Source: Chryseobacterium gleum
GTDB taxonomy: Bacteria; Bacteroidota; Bacteroidia; Flavobacteriales_D; Sanyastnellaceae
Direction: 5' to 3'
DNA length: 64,000 nt
Assembly (NCBI GenBank): GCA_945881835.1
Contig: CAMCVP010000002.1
Coordinates: 62,001-126,000 of the forward strand
Every line of letters begins with the position of its first letter. The stretch's first letter is position 1. The notes beneath the pieces were generated by a model. The model worked only from the letters and a program-made list of their open reading frames with translations, did not search any database and had not been told where the DNA came from. Positions 26,551 to 34,489 of this stretch are shown here, one piece after another. Made by a program: the position numbers and the translations under genes.

Positions 26551-27411
26551 ATGGCTAATTTGAAAGAAATCAGAATGCGTATTGTATCGGTAAACTCTAC
26601 CATGCAAATCACTTCTGCCATGAAAATGGTGTCTGCGGCAAAATTGAGAAGAGCACAAGACGCAATCACTAAAATGCGTCCGTATGCTCAAAAGCTTCAG
26701 GAAATTCTTTCGAACGTAAGTTCCTCTGAATCGAATTCAACATTCAGCCAGCAGCGTGACGTTAAAAGCACGCTGGTGGTTGCTATTACTTCAAATCGTG
26801 GTTTGTGCGGTGGATTCAACAATAACGTTATCAAGGAAATCCGCAGTATCGTTAAAACCAATCCAAATGTGCATGTATTGTCTCTAGGTAAGAAAGCCTT
26901 CGACAATTACAAGAAAACGACCATGCACACTACTGAAGGTTTTGGTGAAACGCCTTATGAAATCTTCGACAAACTAACGTTCACCAACGTAAGTGCTATA
27001 GCGAACACCATTATGGATCAATTCGCAAGTGGTAAATACGATAAAGTAATTTTGGTTTACAATCGTTTTAAGAACGCTGCAGTTCAGATTATTGAGAACG
27101 AGCAATTCCTTCCTGTTCTTCCTCCAGTAAATGCGGAAGCACAATCAAGTGTAGATTACATCTATGAGCCAGAGAAAACTCAGATTCTTGAAGAGTTAAT
27201 CCCACGCACCTTGAAAGTTCAGCTTTTTAAAGCTCTGTTAGATAGCAACGCTGCAGAGCATGGTGCTCGTATGACTTCTATGCACAAAGCAACAGACAAC
27301 GCAGGAGAGATGGTGAAGGAGCTTAAATTAACTTATAACAAAGCTCGTCAGGCTTCTATTACAGGAGAGATCCTAGAAATTGTCGCTGGTGCTGAAGCGT
27401 TGAACGGCTAA
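26551..27411 (+). CDS. atpG: ATP synthase F1 subunit gamma
   Basis: The 286-residue rotor shaft starts MANLKEIRMRIVSVNSTMQITSAMKMVSAAKLRRAQ, the conserved N-terminal coiled-coil helix. It contains SNRGLCGGFNNNV (about residues 82-94) and ends with the matching C-terminal helix (MHKATDNAGEMVKELKLTYNKARQASITGEILEIVAGAEAL). It is the last gene of the atpBEFHAG run. A -7 box for the next gene begins 5 bases after the stop. Confidence 0.97.
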   Translation: MANLKEIRMRIVSVNSTMQITSAMKMVSAAKLRRAQDAITKMRPYAQKLQEILSNVSSSESNSTFSQQRDVKSTLVVAITSNRGLCGGFNNNVIKEIRSIVKTNPNVHVLSLGKKAFDNYKKTTMHTTEGFGETPYEIFDKLTFTNVSAIANTIMDQFASGKYDKVILVYNRFKNAAVQIIENEQFLPVLPPVNAEAQSSVDYIYEPEKTQILEELIPRTLKVQLFKALLDSNAAEHGARMTSMHKATDNAGEMVKELKLTYNKARQASITGEILEIVAGAEALNG

Positions 27412-27415
27412 AGCC

Positions 27416-27423
27416 TATATTTG
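27416..27423 (+). promoter_or_regulatory. -7 box upstream of the flippase gene
   Basis: TATATTTG, 19 bases before the flippase ATG. The nearest TTG upstream (27400-27402) is only 13 bases away, so this is a partial match. Confidence 0.4.
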
Positions 27424-27442
27424 TCTTAAGCCTTAACCGAGA

Positions 27443-28897
27443 ATGCTTAAGAAAATAGTCTCTCACACCTTCTTTTATTCGTTTGCCAATCAGTCTCCTG
27501 CACTGATCAATCTTTTCCTACTTCCTTTTTTAACACCATTTCTTTCTGCAAGTGATTACGCGATCTATGGTCTAATTCTTAGCTATGCCGGATTAGTCGG
27601 TGCGTTCAGTAGTTTGGGATATATCGTGCTTTTTCAACAGAGTTATTTCGAATTGGGAGCAGATTTCAAATCGAAATGGTCTCGACTTCTTGGATTTCAA
27701 TGGTTATACAAATTCATCTACGCGGCTTTGGTCGCTGGGCTTTTGTACTTTTCACTCCGAAATAAAATTCAGGCTGAGCGTTTGACACTTGTGTTGGTTT
27801 TGGTCATTGTTCCGCTCTTGTTTTTCGATTTAACGAAGTCCATTGCAACGCGGTTGTTGCAATTTCGACATGAACATCAACGGGTGTACTCTGTTACCAT
27901 TGGTGTTGGAGTTCTTTCTGCATTTATAAGCTTCGTTGGCGTAAGATATTTCAATTTGGGATACATGGCTTGGCTTTATTCTCAAGCTATTTCTTCGGCT
28001 TTGTTAGCGGCCTATTTCGGGTACTTTCTTTACGTGAAAGAAAACATTCGTCCGTCGTTTCATTTCGAGAAGAATGAAATTATTTCTGATTTGAAAATTG
28101 CAACGCCGCTTATTCCGAAAGAGTATGCGACCTATTTGTTGAATTCGTCTGATCGTGTTTTACTCGACCGATTTGGCGTTTCACAGAATAGAATAGGTCA
28201 GTATAGCATCGCCTACTCCTTTGCTTCATACTTTGAAAATATTCAGGCGCAAGCCAATCAGGTATTAACACCGATTGTGTTCGATTTGTACAAAGACGGA
28301 ACAGAATTGGCCATGCAAACTGTGGGGAAACTTATACGTGCTTGGTTCTATATTTCTTTGCTTATGGCTGCCGTGCTAGGTTTGTGGATTCCGGATATTT
28401 TCAGGTTGCTTTACCGAAAAGCCGAATTAAGTGCCGCCTATCCGATGGCGATCGTTCTCATTTTCGGATTTTGTTATCGACCCATTTATGTTGCAGTCGT
28501 TGATAAAGCAATTTTCGATAAACGAACCATGGAAGTTTTGAGAATTACTGTTGTTGCTGCACTTTCGAACGTGCTTCTTAATCTAATTTTCATTGGCTAT
28601 TACGAAACATGGGCAGCAACTATGAACACCATAATTGCTTATTTCGTTATGGGCGTAGCTGGATATTTTTTAATAAAAAACAGCGGAGCCTTTCGAACGC
28701 TGATTCGTCCATTTGAACTCATTGGAACAATCATTCTTGTAGGAGTCGCTGTTTTTTCATTGCGTGATTTCTCATGGATTTGGAGACTTTTGGCAACGAG
28801 CTTTTTGCTTATTGGAATGGTTATTTGGCTTCGTACCAAAGGAAGAAAAATATGGAATGAATTGAATAACTTGCGTCATGGCCTTTCGTCCCATTGA
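27443..28897 (+). CDS. Wzx-type oligosaccharide flippase
   Basis: The 484-residue protein has about 12-14 hydrophobic helices and the MATE/Wzx-like start HTFFYSFANQSPALINLFLLPFLTPFLSASDYAIYGLILSY. A central PLIPKEYATYLLNSSDRVLLDRFGVSQNRIGQYSIAYS resembles the polysaccharide biosynthesis (RfbX/Wzx) family, which moves lipid-linked glycans across the inner membrane. It overlaps the following gene by 20 bases, so the two are almost certainly coupled. No other glycan cluster genes adjoin it. Confidence 0.85.
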   Translation: MLKKIVSHTFFYSFANQSPALINLFLLPFLTPFLSASDYAIYGLILSYAGLVGAFSSLGYIVLFQQSYFELGADFKSKWSRLLGFQWLYKFIYAALVAGLLYFSLRNKIQAERLTLVLVLVIVPLLFFDLTKSIATRLLQFRHEHQRVYSVTIGVGVLSAFISFVGVRYFNLGYMAWLYSQAISSALLAAYFGYFLYVKENIRPSFHFEKNEIISDLKIATPLIPKEYATYLLNSSDRVLLDRFGVSQNRIGQYSIAYSFASYFENIQAQANQVLTPIVFDLYKDGTELAMQTVGKLIRAWFYISLLMAAVLGLWIPDIFRLLYRKAELSAAYPMAIVLIFGFCYRPIYVAVVDKAIFDKRTMEVLRITVVAALSNVLLNLIFIGYYETWAATMNTIIAYFVMGVAGYFLIKNSGAFRTLIRPFELIGTIILVGVAVFSLRDFSWIWRLLATSFLLIGMVIWLRTKGRKIWNELNNLRHGLSSH

Positions 28898-30251
28898 TTT
28901 CAATATTATTCAAACTGAATTCGAGCAAAGATTTCCGAATGGAAAATTGTTCGAAGGAAAGAATTTCAATTACATAAAGCTGGTGCAGCATGGATTTTCA
29001 TATTCCATGACGAATTCAGACGAAAAACTTTTGAAGAATAATTTATTTGGAAGTTGGTTTAGCTTCAAGCTTAAATCTTGGATTAATTCAAAGCGAACAA
29101 AGGTTAAATTCTCGCCGCCAAAAAGTAAGAAAATACTTATTGTTGAAGGAAGAAGGAAATTGAAACTTCCAACGGGAGAAGAAATTTCACCGATAACCCA
29201 CCTGATTCGGGAATCTATTTTAAGCACTGAATATTCTTGGTGGGACACTACAGGTGCATTCGAGAACGAAACGGATTTCTCATTGAAAGATCTATCGAGT
29301 TGGTTTCCACGCACCAATGAAATTCAAAATGAAATTTATTTTGAGTTGAAAGGTGTACTGTGGCAAATTAAGAAAGCAGGAGTGCTTTCAAAACTCGAAT
29401 TTCAATACGTGGAAAGTGCATTCTTTGTTTTTTATGAATCGTTCAGAAGATGGCATGCGCTTTTAACAATCGCAGCACCAAAGACTTTGTTAGGCATCAC
29501 ACATTATCACAATGAAGGTTGTTTGGCTGCAGCGAAATTGCTTGGCATAAAAACAATTGAGCTTCAACATGGATTAATTTCTAAGCATGACCTTTATTAT
29601 GTTTACCCGAAACAATACCTCGAGGCTGTTTCAAAGGGTATGTTTCCAAATGAGATTTGGTTGTTTGGAAATTTCTGGAAGCAGGTGTTGGAGCAAGGTG
29701 CAGAGTCAGAAAGAATGAAGCCAATTGTAATTGGAAATTTTACAACAGACGCAGCTGTAAAATCTGGAGCTACGGCGAAGGAGAATCGGGTGCTGCTTTG
29801 TGCGCAGAAGAACTTGTCGCAGCCATACATTGAATGGATTCGTTTTATGAAGAAAGAAGTTCTTCCCCTGCATCCGGAATGGAGGTTAATTGTGAAGCTG
29901 CATCCATTGGAATCTCAGATAGAGAAGTACAATGCTGAGGCAGGTGAAGGTGTTGAAGTGCTTCCGATTTCAGCTTCTCTCCATGAAGAACTGAAGCGAG
30001 CGAAAATTCAAGTAAGTATATATAGCACAACATTTTTCGATGCTTTGGGAATGCAGGTCAAGAATTTTTCATTAACTGATATTGGATTTTCAGGGGATTA
30101 TGCATCTGAAATGGTGACCTTGGGAGTTGCTGAATCTTTGAAACAATCGGAAGATGTTATTTCGAAATTTGAAAGGTCATCAGCTCAAATAGATAATTTG
30201 ACAAGAGAAAACGTTTTTGCGCCTTTTCAACCTCGAATGATGTATTTTTAA
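28878..30251 (+). CDS. Putative surface-polysaccharide biosynthesis protein (GT-B-like)
   Basis: The 457-residue soluble protein starts 20 bases inside the flippase gene. I do not recognise a firmly named family. The middle LLGITHYHNEGCLAAAKLLGIKTIELQHGLISKHDLYY (about residues 203-240) resembles the xQHG segment of GT-B-type capsule enzymes and glycosyl- or glycerophosphotransferases. The C-terminal LHPEWRLIVKLHPLES, with a later SIYSTTFFDALGM, resembles the donor-binding half of that fold. A role in making the glycan moved by the neighbouring flippase is inferred from context. Confidence 0.6.
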   Translation: MAFRPIDFNIIQTEFEQRFPNGKLFEGKNFNYIKLVQHGFSYSMTNSDEKLLKNNLFGSWFSFKLKSWINSKRTKVKFSPPKSKKILIVEGRRKLKLPTGEEISPITHLIRESILSTEYSWWDTTGAFENETDFSLKDLSSWFPRTNEIQNEIYFELKGVLWQIKKAGVLSKLEFQYVESAFFVFYESFRRWHALLTIAAPKTLLGITHYHNEGCLAAAKLLGIKTIELQHGLISKHDLYYVYPKQYLEAVSKGMFPNEIWLFGNFWKQVLEQGAESERMKPIVIGNFTTDAAVKSGATAKENRVLLCAQKNLSQPYIEWIRFMKKEVLPLHPEWRLIVKLHPLESQIEKYNAEAGEGVEVLPISASLHEELKRAKIQVSIYSTTFFDALGMQVKNFSLTDIGFSGDYASEMVTLGVAESLKQSEDVISKFERSSAQIDNLTRENVFAPFQPRMMYF

Positions 30252-30261
30252 TGGCGATAGG

Positions 30262-30294
30262 TTGAATTTGTTTGTCTCTCATTCGTTACATTTG
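30262..30294 (+). promoter_or_regulatory. Promoter of the T9SS cargo gene
   Basis: TACATTTG (30287-30294) with TTG at 30268-30270 (16 bases) or 30262-30264 (22 bases). The ATG is 17 bases downstream. Confidence 0.55.
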
Positions 30295-30311
30295 TTTATA
30301 TCCTTCATTTT

Positions 30312-32096
30312 ATGAAAAGACTCTTACTCTTAGTTCTTTTAGCAGCATTTGTAACTTCTGCATCTGCTCAGGCTACTTCGGCTACTGCATTAGCTATTAC
30401 CCCAGGAAACTATTTGTTAAATGCAGTCGGATATACGCCCATAACTGCAACTAGTCAATGTTTGGTTACAACCACAGCTCAGACAACAACTGCATGCACA
30501 GCAGCAGCCCCAACAAGAGCCTGTTGGTTTAAGTTTACCGTACCCGCCGGCACCCTTTCGGCTGCTGTTAAAGTAACAGTAGTTCCTACGGGATTTGATG
30601 CGTCAATTGATTTTTATGCTGGGACTGCTGCAGCCCCGATATACAAGGAATGCGTTAATGCTGGTGGATCTGGTGCAACTGAGACATTAAAAACAACCTG
30701 GGCAAACAATCCTGTTAATCCAGGAACGGAATATTATTTCCGTGTTGGTTCAAATAGTACTGCCGCATCTTGCTTTACAGTGAAAGTGGAATACTATCCA
30801 ACTGCGCAATTGCTTTCATCTCCAAACCCTTCTCCAGATGCCGGATTGGTAGGTTATCGCACCAACAACTTTGCAAAACGCAACAACCCAACGTTTGCCG
30901 CACAGAATAACTTAGTTACTTCTACTCGATATCGTTTTGTAGATCAGGCTGATCCGACAGGCACACCTTGCACAGGAAATACAGGAGCTTCAAGTGTGGA
31001 TCAAATGTATTTATATAGTTTTCCTTGCATCTGTTACGGAAAAACGTATGACGTATACATTGAAATTCAAATGGACGGAATTTGGTGTGGTGAAGGCCCC
31101 GTTCGAACTATGGCTTTGGAAGCTTATCCGAACAATACCATAAGCAATGCGCCTTGTGCTACTGTGACGTTACTCGGTGGTGTTTTGAATTCTACCTATC
31201 TAGGCCCAACGGCAATTACGGAATGGGAATTCACGTTGGCTGGAAATGTGATTGTGACAACACAGTCTGCCCCAGGAATTACCACTTTGAATATGAATAT
31301 TCCGGCTTTATCATGTCTTCGATACAACAGAATTTATTCGGTGCGCATTCGTATGAATTACTGCAACGTTTGGGGTCTTTGGAGTGCGCCTTATTGCTTA
31401 ATTACAGCACCAATTCCATATTTGACTGTAACAGGTCCACCGCCGGCATATGCCAATATTTGTGGAACCACGATTTCACCATACAGCATTGTTTACTCCC
31501 AGTTTACTCAGGGCGCAGGACAATACATTTGGCAAATTGCGCAAGTGAATCCATCTGCGCCACAAACGCCTATTGCGCCGGCTATCGTTGCTACCACAAC
31601 AACTGAAGTGTTAATGTTGAATCAATTCGGATTGGTAACTGGAAATTCATATCGCATTGCTGCGAAGCCTAAACTTATTTCATGCAATTCTCCGCAAGAA
31701 GGAGACTACGGTCCGTTTTGTGTGGTGACTATTGGAGCGGCGATGGCGCCGAACGATCCGAGTTCAATGGACGTTATGAATGATGAAATTCATGTTGAAA
31801 GGAATGCAGCAGATATTATGGAAATAGATACGCAAGGAAATGTTGCGGTTATTTCCTTCCAAGGAATTGAAGAGAAGATGGCAACGGTTCGAATTACAGA
31901 CGAACGCGCATTAGGAATAGGTCTGATTCAATTGGTTGGAATGAATGGACAAATGCTTTTTTCAAAGGATGTCTTCATTGAATCTTTAGATCAGGTGATA
32001 CAACTTCCATTGCCTTCGAATGTTGCTTCCGGATTGTATATGGTGTCGTTTAGAACACAAGAGCAAACGGTTACAGAGAAGTTCTGGGTGAGATAG
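30312..32096 (+). CDS. Secreted T9SS cargo with type A C-terminal sorting domain
   Basis: The 594-residue protein has a signal peptide (MKRLLLLVLLAAFVTSASAQ). A Thr/Ala-rich N-terminal beta-sandwich (about residues 21-165) contains CWFKFTVPAGT and FDASIDFYAG, resembling pre-peptidase or adhesin domains. Several fibronectin-like segments follow with paired Cys (about 170-475). The last 80 residues (GNVAVISFQG...GLYMVSFRTQEQTVTEKFWVR) fit the T9SS type A sorting domain. It should be exported by T9SS and anchored or released at the surface. No catalytic motif is seen; an adhesin or structural role is a guess. Confidence 0.8.
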   Translation: MKRLLLLVLLAAFVTSASAQATSATALAITPGNYLLNAVGYTPITATSQCLVTTTAQTTTACTAAAPTRACWFKFTVPAGTLSAAVKVTVVPTGFDASIDFYAGTAAAPIYKECVNAGGSGATETLKTTWANNPVNPGTEYYFRVGSNSTAASCFTVKVEYYPTAQLLSSPNPSPDAGLVGYRTNNFAKRNNPTFAAQNNLVTSTRYRFVDQADPTGTPCTGNTGASSVDQMYLYSFPCICYGKTYDVYIEIQMDGIWCGEGPVRTMALEAYPNNTISNAPCATVTLLGGVLNSTYLGPTAITEWEFTLAGNVIVTTQSAPGITTLNMNIPALSCLRYNRIYSVRIRMNYCNVWGLWSAPYCLITAPIPYLTVTGPPPAYANICGTTISPYSIVYSQFTQGAGQYIWQIAQVNPSAPQTPIAPAIVATTTTEVLMLNQFGLVTGNSYRIAAKPKLISCNSPQEGDYGPFCVVTIGAAMAPNDPSSMDVMNDEIHVERNAADIMEIDTQGNVAVISFQGIEEKMATVRITDERALGIGLIQLVGMNGQMLFSKDVFIESLDQVIQLPLPSNVASGLYMVSFRTQEQTVTEKFWVR

Positions 32097-32126
32097 AGAA
32101 ACTTCGGGGCGAATAATCGGTAATTA

Positions 32127-32146
32127 GGGCAAATGATTATTTGCCC
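32127..32146. terminator. Bidirectional hairpin between T9SS cargo gene and mlaF
   Basis: GGGCAAAT (32127-32134) pairs perfectly with ATTTGCCC (32139-32146) around GATT, and the arms extend to TTA/TAA with one bulge. It overlaps the mlaF stop codon region. No long T tract follows on either side, so termination efficiency is uncertain. Confidence 0.5.
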
Positions 32147-32898
32147 CTAAGATTTTCTTTGATTTCTTGCATGAATTCAGAGGCGAAGACGAAGTTGTTC
32201 AAAGCTGTGTTGTCTGATTTTAGCAACTCGTGTTTATTGCCCTTCCATTCCAATCGGCCACCGCTAATGAAATTAATGTTATCGCCAATTTCCATGACGG
32301 AATTCATATCGTGACTAACAACGATTGTTGTTGAGCCAAGTTCATACGTAATGGAGCGAATGAGGTTATCAATAACAATAGATGTTTCAGGATCTAAACC
32401 TGAGTTGGGCTCATCGACAAACAAAAATTTCGGATTCATGATAATCGCGCGAGCAATTCCAGTTCGTTTTTTCATTCCCCCAGAAAGTTCTGCAGGGTAT
32501 AATTTGTTTTTGCCAACGAGATTTACACGCTCGAGACATTCATTCACGCGAATTAATTTTTCTTCGAAGCTTAATGTGCTGTACATCGTAAGCGGAAACA
32601 TTACGTTTTCCTCTACGGTCATGGAATCGAAAAGAGCAGAGCCCTGAAACAACATACCCACTTCTTGACGAATGGCTTTGTGCTGGTCTTCATCCATATT
32701 CAAAAAATCTACACTGTCATACAATACGCTTCCTTCATTCGGTTCAAGGAGTCCAACCATGCACTTAAGCAAGACACTTTTCCCTTGACCACTTCTTCCA
32801 ATAATAAAATTTATTTTACCGGGAAGGAAATCAATGTTAATGTCTGTGAGTACCTGAACATCTTTGAATGCTTTCGATATGTTTTGAACTTGAATCAC
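32137..32898 (-). CDS. mlaF: Mla lipid-transport ABC ATPase
   Basis: The 253-residue ATPase has Walker A GRSGQGKSVLLK (about residues 34-45), signature LSGGMKKR (about 139-146) and Walker B FLFVDEP (about 158-164) with SGLDP. The start is GTG at 32898, overlapping the mlaE stop as GTGA. With MlaE it powers lipid transport between inner and outer membranes. The MCE substrate-binding subunit (MlaD) is not adjacent in the window. Confidence 0.92.
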   Translation of the reverse strand: MIQVQNISKAFKDVQVLTDINIDFLPGKINFIIGRSGQGKSVLLKCMVGLLEPNEGSVLYDSVDFLNMDEDQHKAIRQEVGMLFQGSALFDSMTVEENVMFPLTMYSTLSFEEKLIRVNECLERVNLVGKNKLYPAELSGGMKKRTGIARAIIMNPKFLFVDEPNSGLDPETSIVIDNLIRSITYELGSTTIVVSHDMNSVMEIGDNINFISGGRLEWKGNKHELLKSDNTALNNFVFASEFMQEIKENLRGK

Positions 32899-33638
32899 AG
32901 CAGTAAAATTTGAGTAAGCAAATAGTTCGCAACCATTACAGCGACCATGCTATAGACAACTCCTTTGGTACTCGACTTTCCAACTTCCAATGCGCCGCCA
33001 CTTGCATAATAGCCATGGTAGGCGGGTATTGTAGAAAGAATAAATGCGAAAAAGACGGTCTTAATCAGGGAGTATACAATTCCATAGCTGTCGAAATCAT
33101 ATTGAATACCGTAAATAAAATCATTCAGTGAAACGGCCTTGGTCATAGTGCCTACCAACGCACCGGAGCAAATGCCGACGCTCATGGCCATTAAAACCAA
33201 GAAGGGGAACATAACAGTAGACGCAATTAATTTGGGAAGAATTAAATAACTCGCAGAATTCACGCCCATAATGTCCAGTGCGTCTATCTGCTCTGAAATA
33301 CGCATAGTACCTATTTCAGAAGCAATGTTACTTCCTACTTTACCCGCAAGAACAAGTGCTACAATGGTTGAAGAGAATTCATAAATCATGGTTTGTCGGG
33401 TGGTGTAGCCAACAGTCCATTTTGGGATCCATCCGCTTTCAATATTTACTGCTGTTTGAAGCGTCACAACGGCGCCCATGAAGAATGATAGTAGCGCCAC
33501 AATTCCAACGGATTGCACGCCTATTTTTATCATTTCGTCAGTAATCAAAGGTCTGTACACATTCTTTTTTTCAGCGCGTAAAAATACTTTTCGCATGAGC
33601 AAAAAATAGCGTCCGAAATTTCCTAAGATTCCTGTCAT
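32895..33638 (-). CDS. mlaE: Mla lipid-transport ABC permease
   Basis: The 247-residue MlaE/YrbE-type permease has five to six hydrophobic helices and the family pattern MGAVVTLQTA (about residues 59-68). It also has ALVLAGKVGSNIASEIGTMRISEQIDALDIMGV (about 94-126), whose EQIDAL element is diagnostic. It partners MlaF, overlapping it by 4 bases. A -7 box TACCTTCG lies at 33654-33661 on the minus strand, 15 bases before the ATG. Confidence 0.93.
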   Translation of the reverse strand: MTGILGNFGRYFLLMRKVFLRAEKKNVYRPLITDEMIKIGVQSVGIVALLSFFMGAVVTLQTAVNIESGWIPKWTVGYTTRQTMIYEFSSTIVALVLAGKVGSNIASEIGTMRISEQIDALDIMGVNSASYLILPKLIASTVMFPFLVLMAMSVGICSGALVGTMTKAVSLNDFIYGIQYDFDSYGIVYSLIKTVFFAFILSTIPAYHGYYASGGALEVGKSSTKGVVYSMVAVMVANYLLTQILLL

Positions 33639-33653
33639 GATTTAAACTTAGGC

Positions 33654-33661
33654 CGAAGGTA
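33654..33661 (-). promoter_or_regulatory. mlaE -7 promoter box
   Basis: TACCTTCG on the minus strand, 15 bases before the mlaE start. No well-spaced TTG is visible. Confidence 0.4.
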
Positions 33662-33721
33662 GTTTATTTTTTTTGAGTGTAATAATTTTTCAAGGGATAG
33701 CTATTCTTGCTTGATATTCTG

Positions 33722-33729
33722 TATTTTCG
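33722..33729 (+). promoter_or_regulatory. -7 box of the small lipoprotein gene
   Basis: TATTTTCG ends 4 bases before the ATG at 33734, predicting a leaderless mRNA. No TTG at good spacing. Confidence 0.4.
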
Positions 33730-33733
33730 AGGC

Positions 33734-33856
33734 ATGAAGAAATTACTCTATTTGTTCGTTGCAGCGATTATAGTTGTTGGTGTTGCTTCATGCAACAACC
33801 CAAAACGCGCCATGAAACGCGCTCACAAAAATTGCAATTGTCCTACTTGGGATTAA
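33734..33856 (+). CDS. Tiny lipoprotein with C-terminal Cys-Asn-Cys
   Basis: The 40-residue protein is MKKLLYLFVAAIIVVGVASC followed by a 20-residue mature part rich in Lys, Arg and Asn that ends NCNCPTWD. The signal peptide and lipobox (GVASC, Cys20) are textbook, so the product is a lipid-anchored peptide with two further cysteines (Cys34, Cys36). I do not recognise the family. It is preceded by a -7 box 4 bases upstream and followed 12 bases later by the SprT-like gene, with which it may be co-transcribed. Confidence 0.75.
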   Translation: MKKLLYLFVAAIIVVGVASCNNPKRAMKRAHKNCNCPTWD

Positions 33857-33868
33857 GTGTATTAAGGC

Positions 33869-34489
33869 ATGGCTAAATCCAATGATTTAGAAACGGCTTT
33901 AACTCCATTCTTACCCGGTGGTTCAGTTGTGAAGGTGTGTGAAATGTTGCGTGCTTATCCGCACGACTTGGTCATCACCAAAGGGCGTAGCACAAAGCAT
34001 GGTGATTTCCGCTATGCACCAGGCGAACGCTACAAAATCACGGTGAATCACAACCTCAATCGTTACGCTTTTTTAATCACACTCATGCACGAGTTGGCAC
34101 ATTTGATTTGTCATGTGCGACACGGACATTTCGTTAAACCTCATGGTGCAGAATGGAAACAATGTTTCAAGGAAACACTTGCCCCTTTTGTGAATGTGAA
34201 TTTGTTTCCACTCGATTTAGAAAAGGCAATTCAGCGCTACTTAAACAATCCGGCTGCTGCGACTTGTAGCGATGTGGATCTTTCAAAAACCTTAGCGCAA
34301 TATGATCGCGCGAGTCACGAAAACATTATTATGGTCGATGATCTGCCTGACGGGGCGAAATTTTTATATGGTAAAGACAAGCGCGAATTCGTTCGCTTGA
34401 ACAAACGTCGTCAACGCATTTTATGCAAGGAAGTGAAAACCGGAAGCGACTTTTTATTTTCGCCGCTCACTAAAATATGGAAGCTGTAA
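33869..34489 (+). CDS. SprT-like zinc metalloprotease
   Basis: The 206-residue protein has the HELAH zinc motif (His74, Glu75, His78) and a third ligand His92 in KPHGAEWK, the SprT/SPRTN arrangement. The C-terminal half (TCSDVDLSKTL...RQRILCKEVKTGSDFLFSPLTKIW) resembles the family's degenerate zinc-ribbon region. Eukaryotic relatives cleave DNA-protein crosslinks, but the bacterial role is not settled. Its stop directly abuts that of the convergent proline dehydrogenase. Confidence 0.85.
   Translation: MAKSNDLETALTPFLPGGSVVKVCEMLRAYPHDLVITKGRSTKHGDFRYAPGERYKITVNHNLNRYAFLITLMHELAHLICHVRHGHFVKPHGAEWKQCFKETLAPFVNVNLFPLDLEKAIQRYLNNPAAATCSDVDLSKTLAQYDRASHENIIMVDDLPDGAKFLYGKDKREFVRLNKRRQRILCKEVKTGSDFLFSPLTKIWKL

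Noticed and set aside
30272-30454. 60-codon frame overlapping the T9SS cargo promoter
   Set aside because: It covers the -7 box and is out of frame with the real gene; no support.
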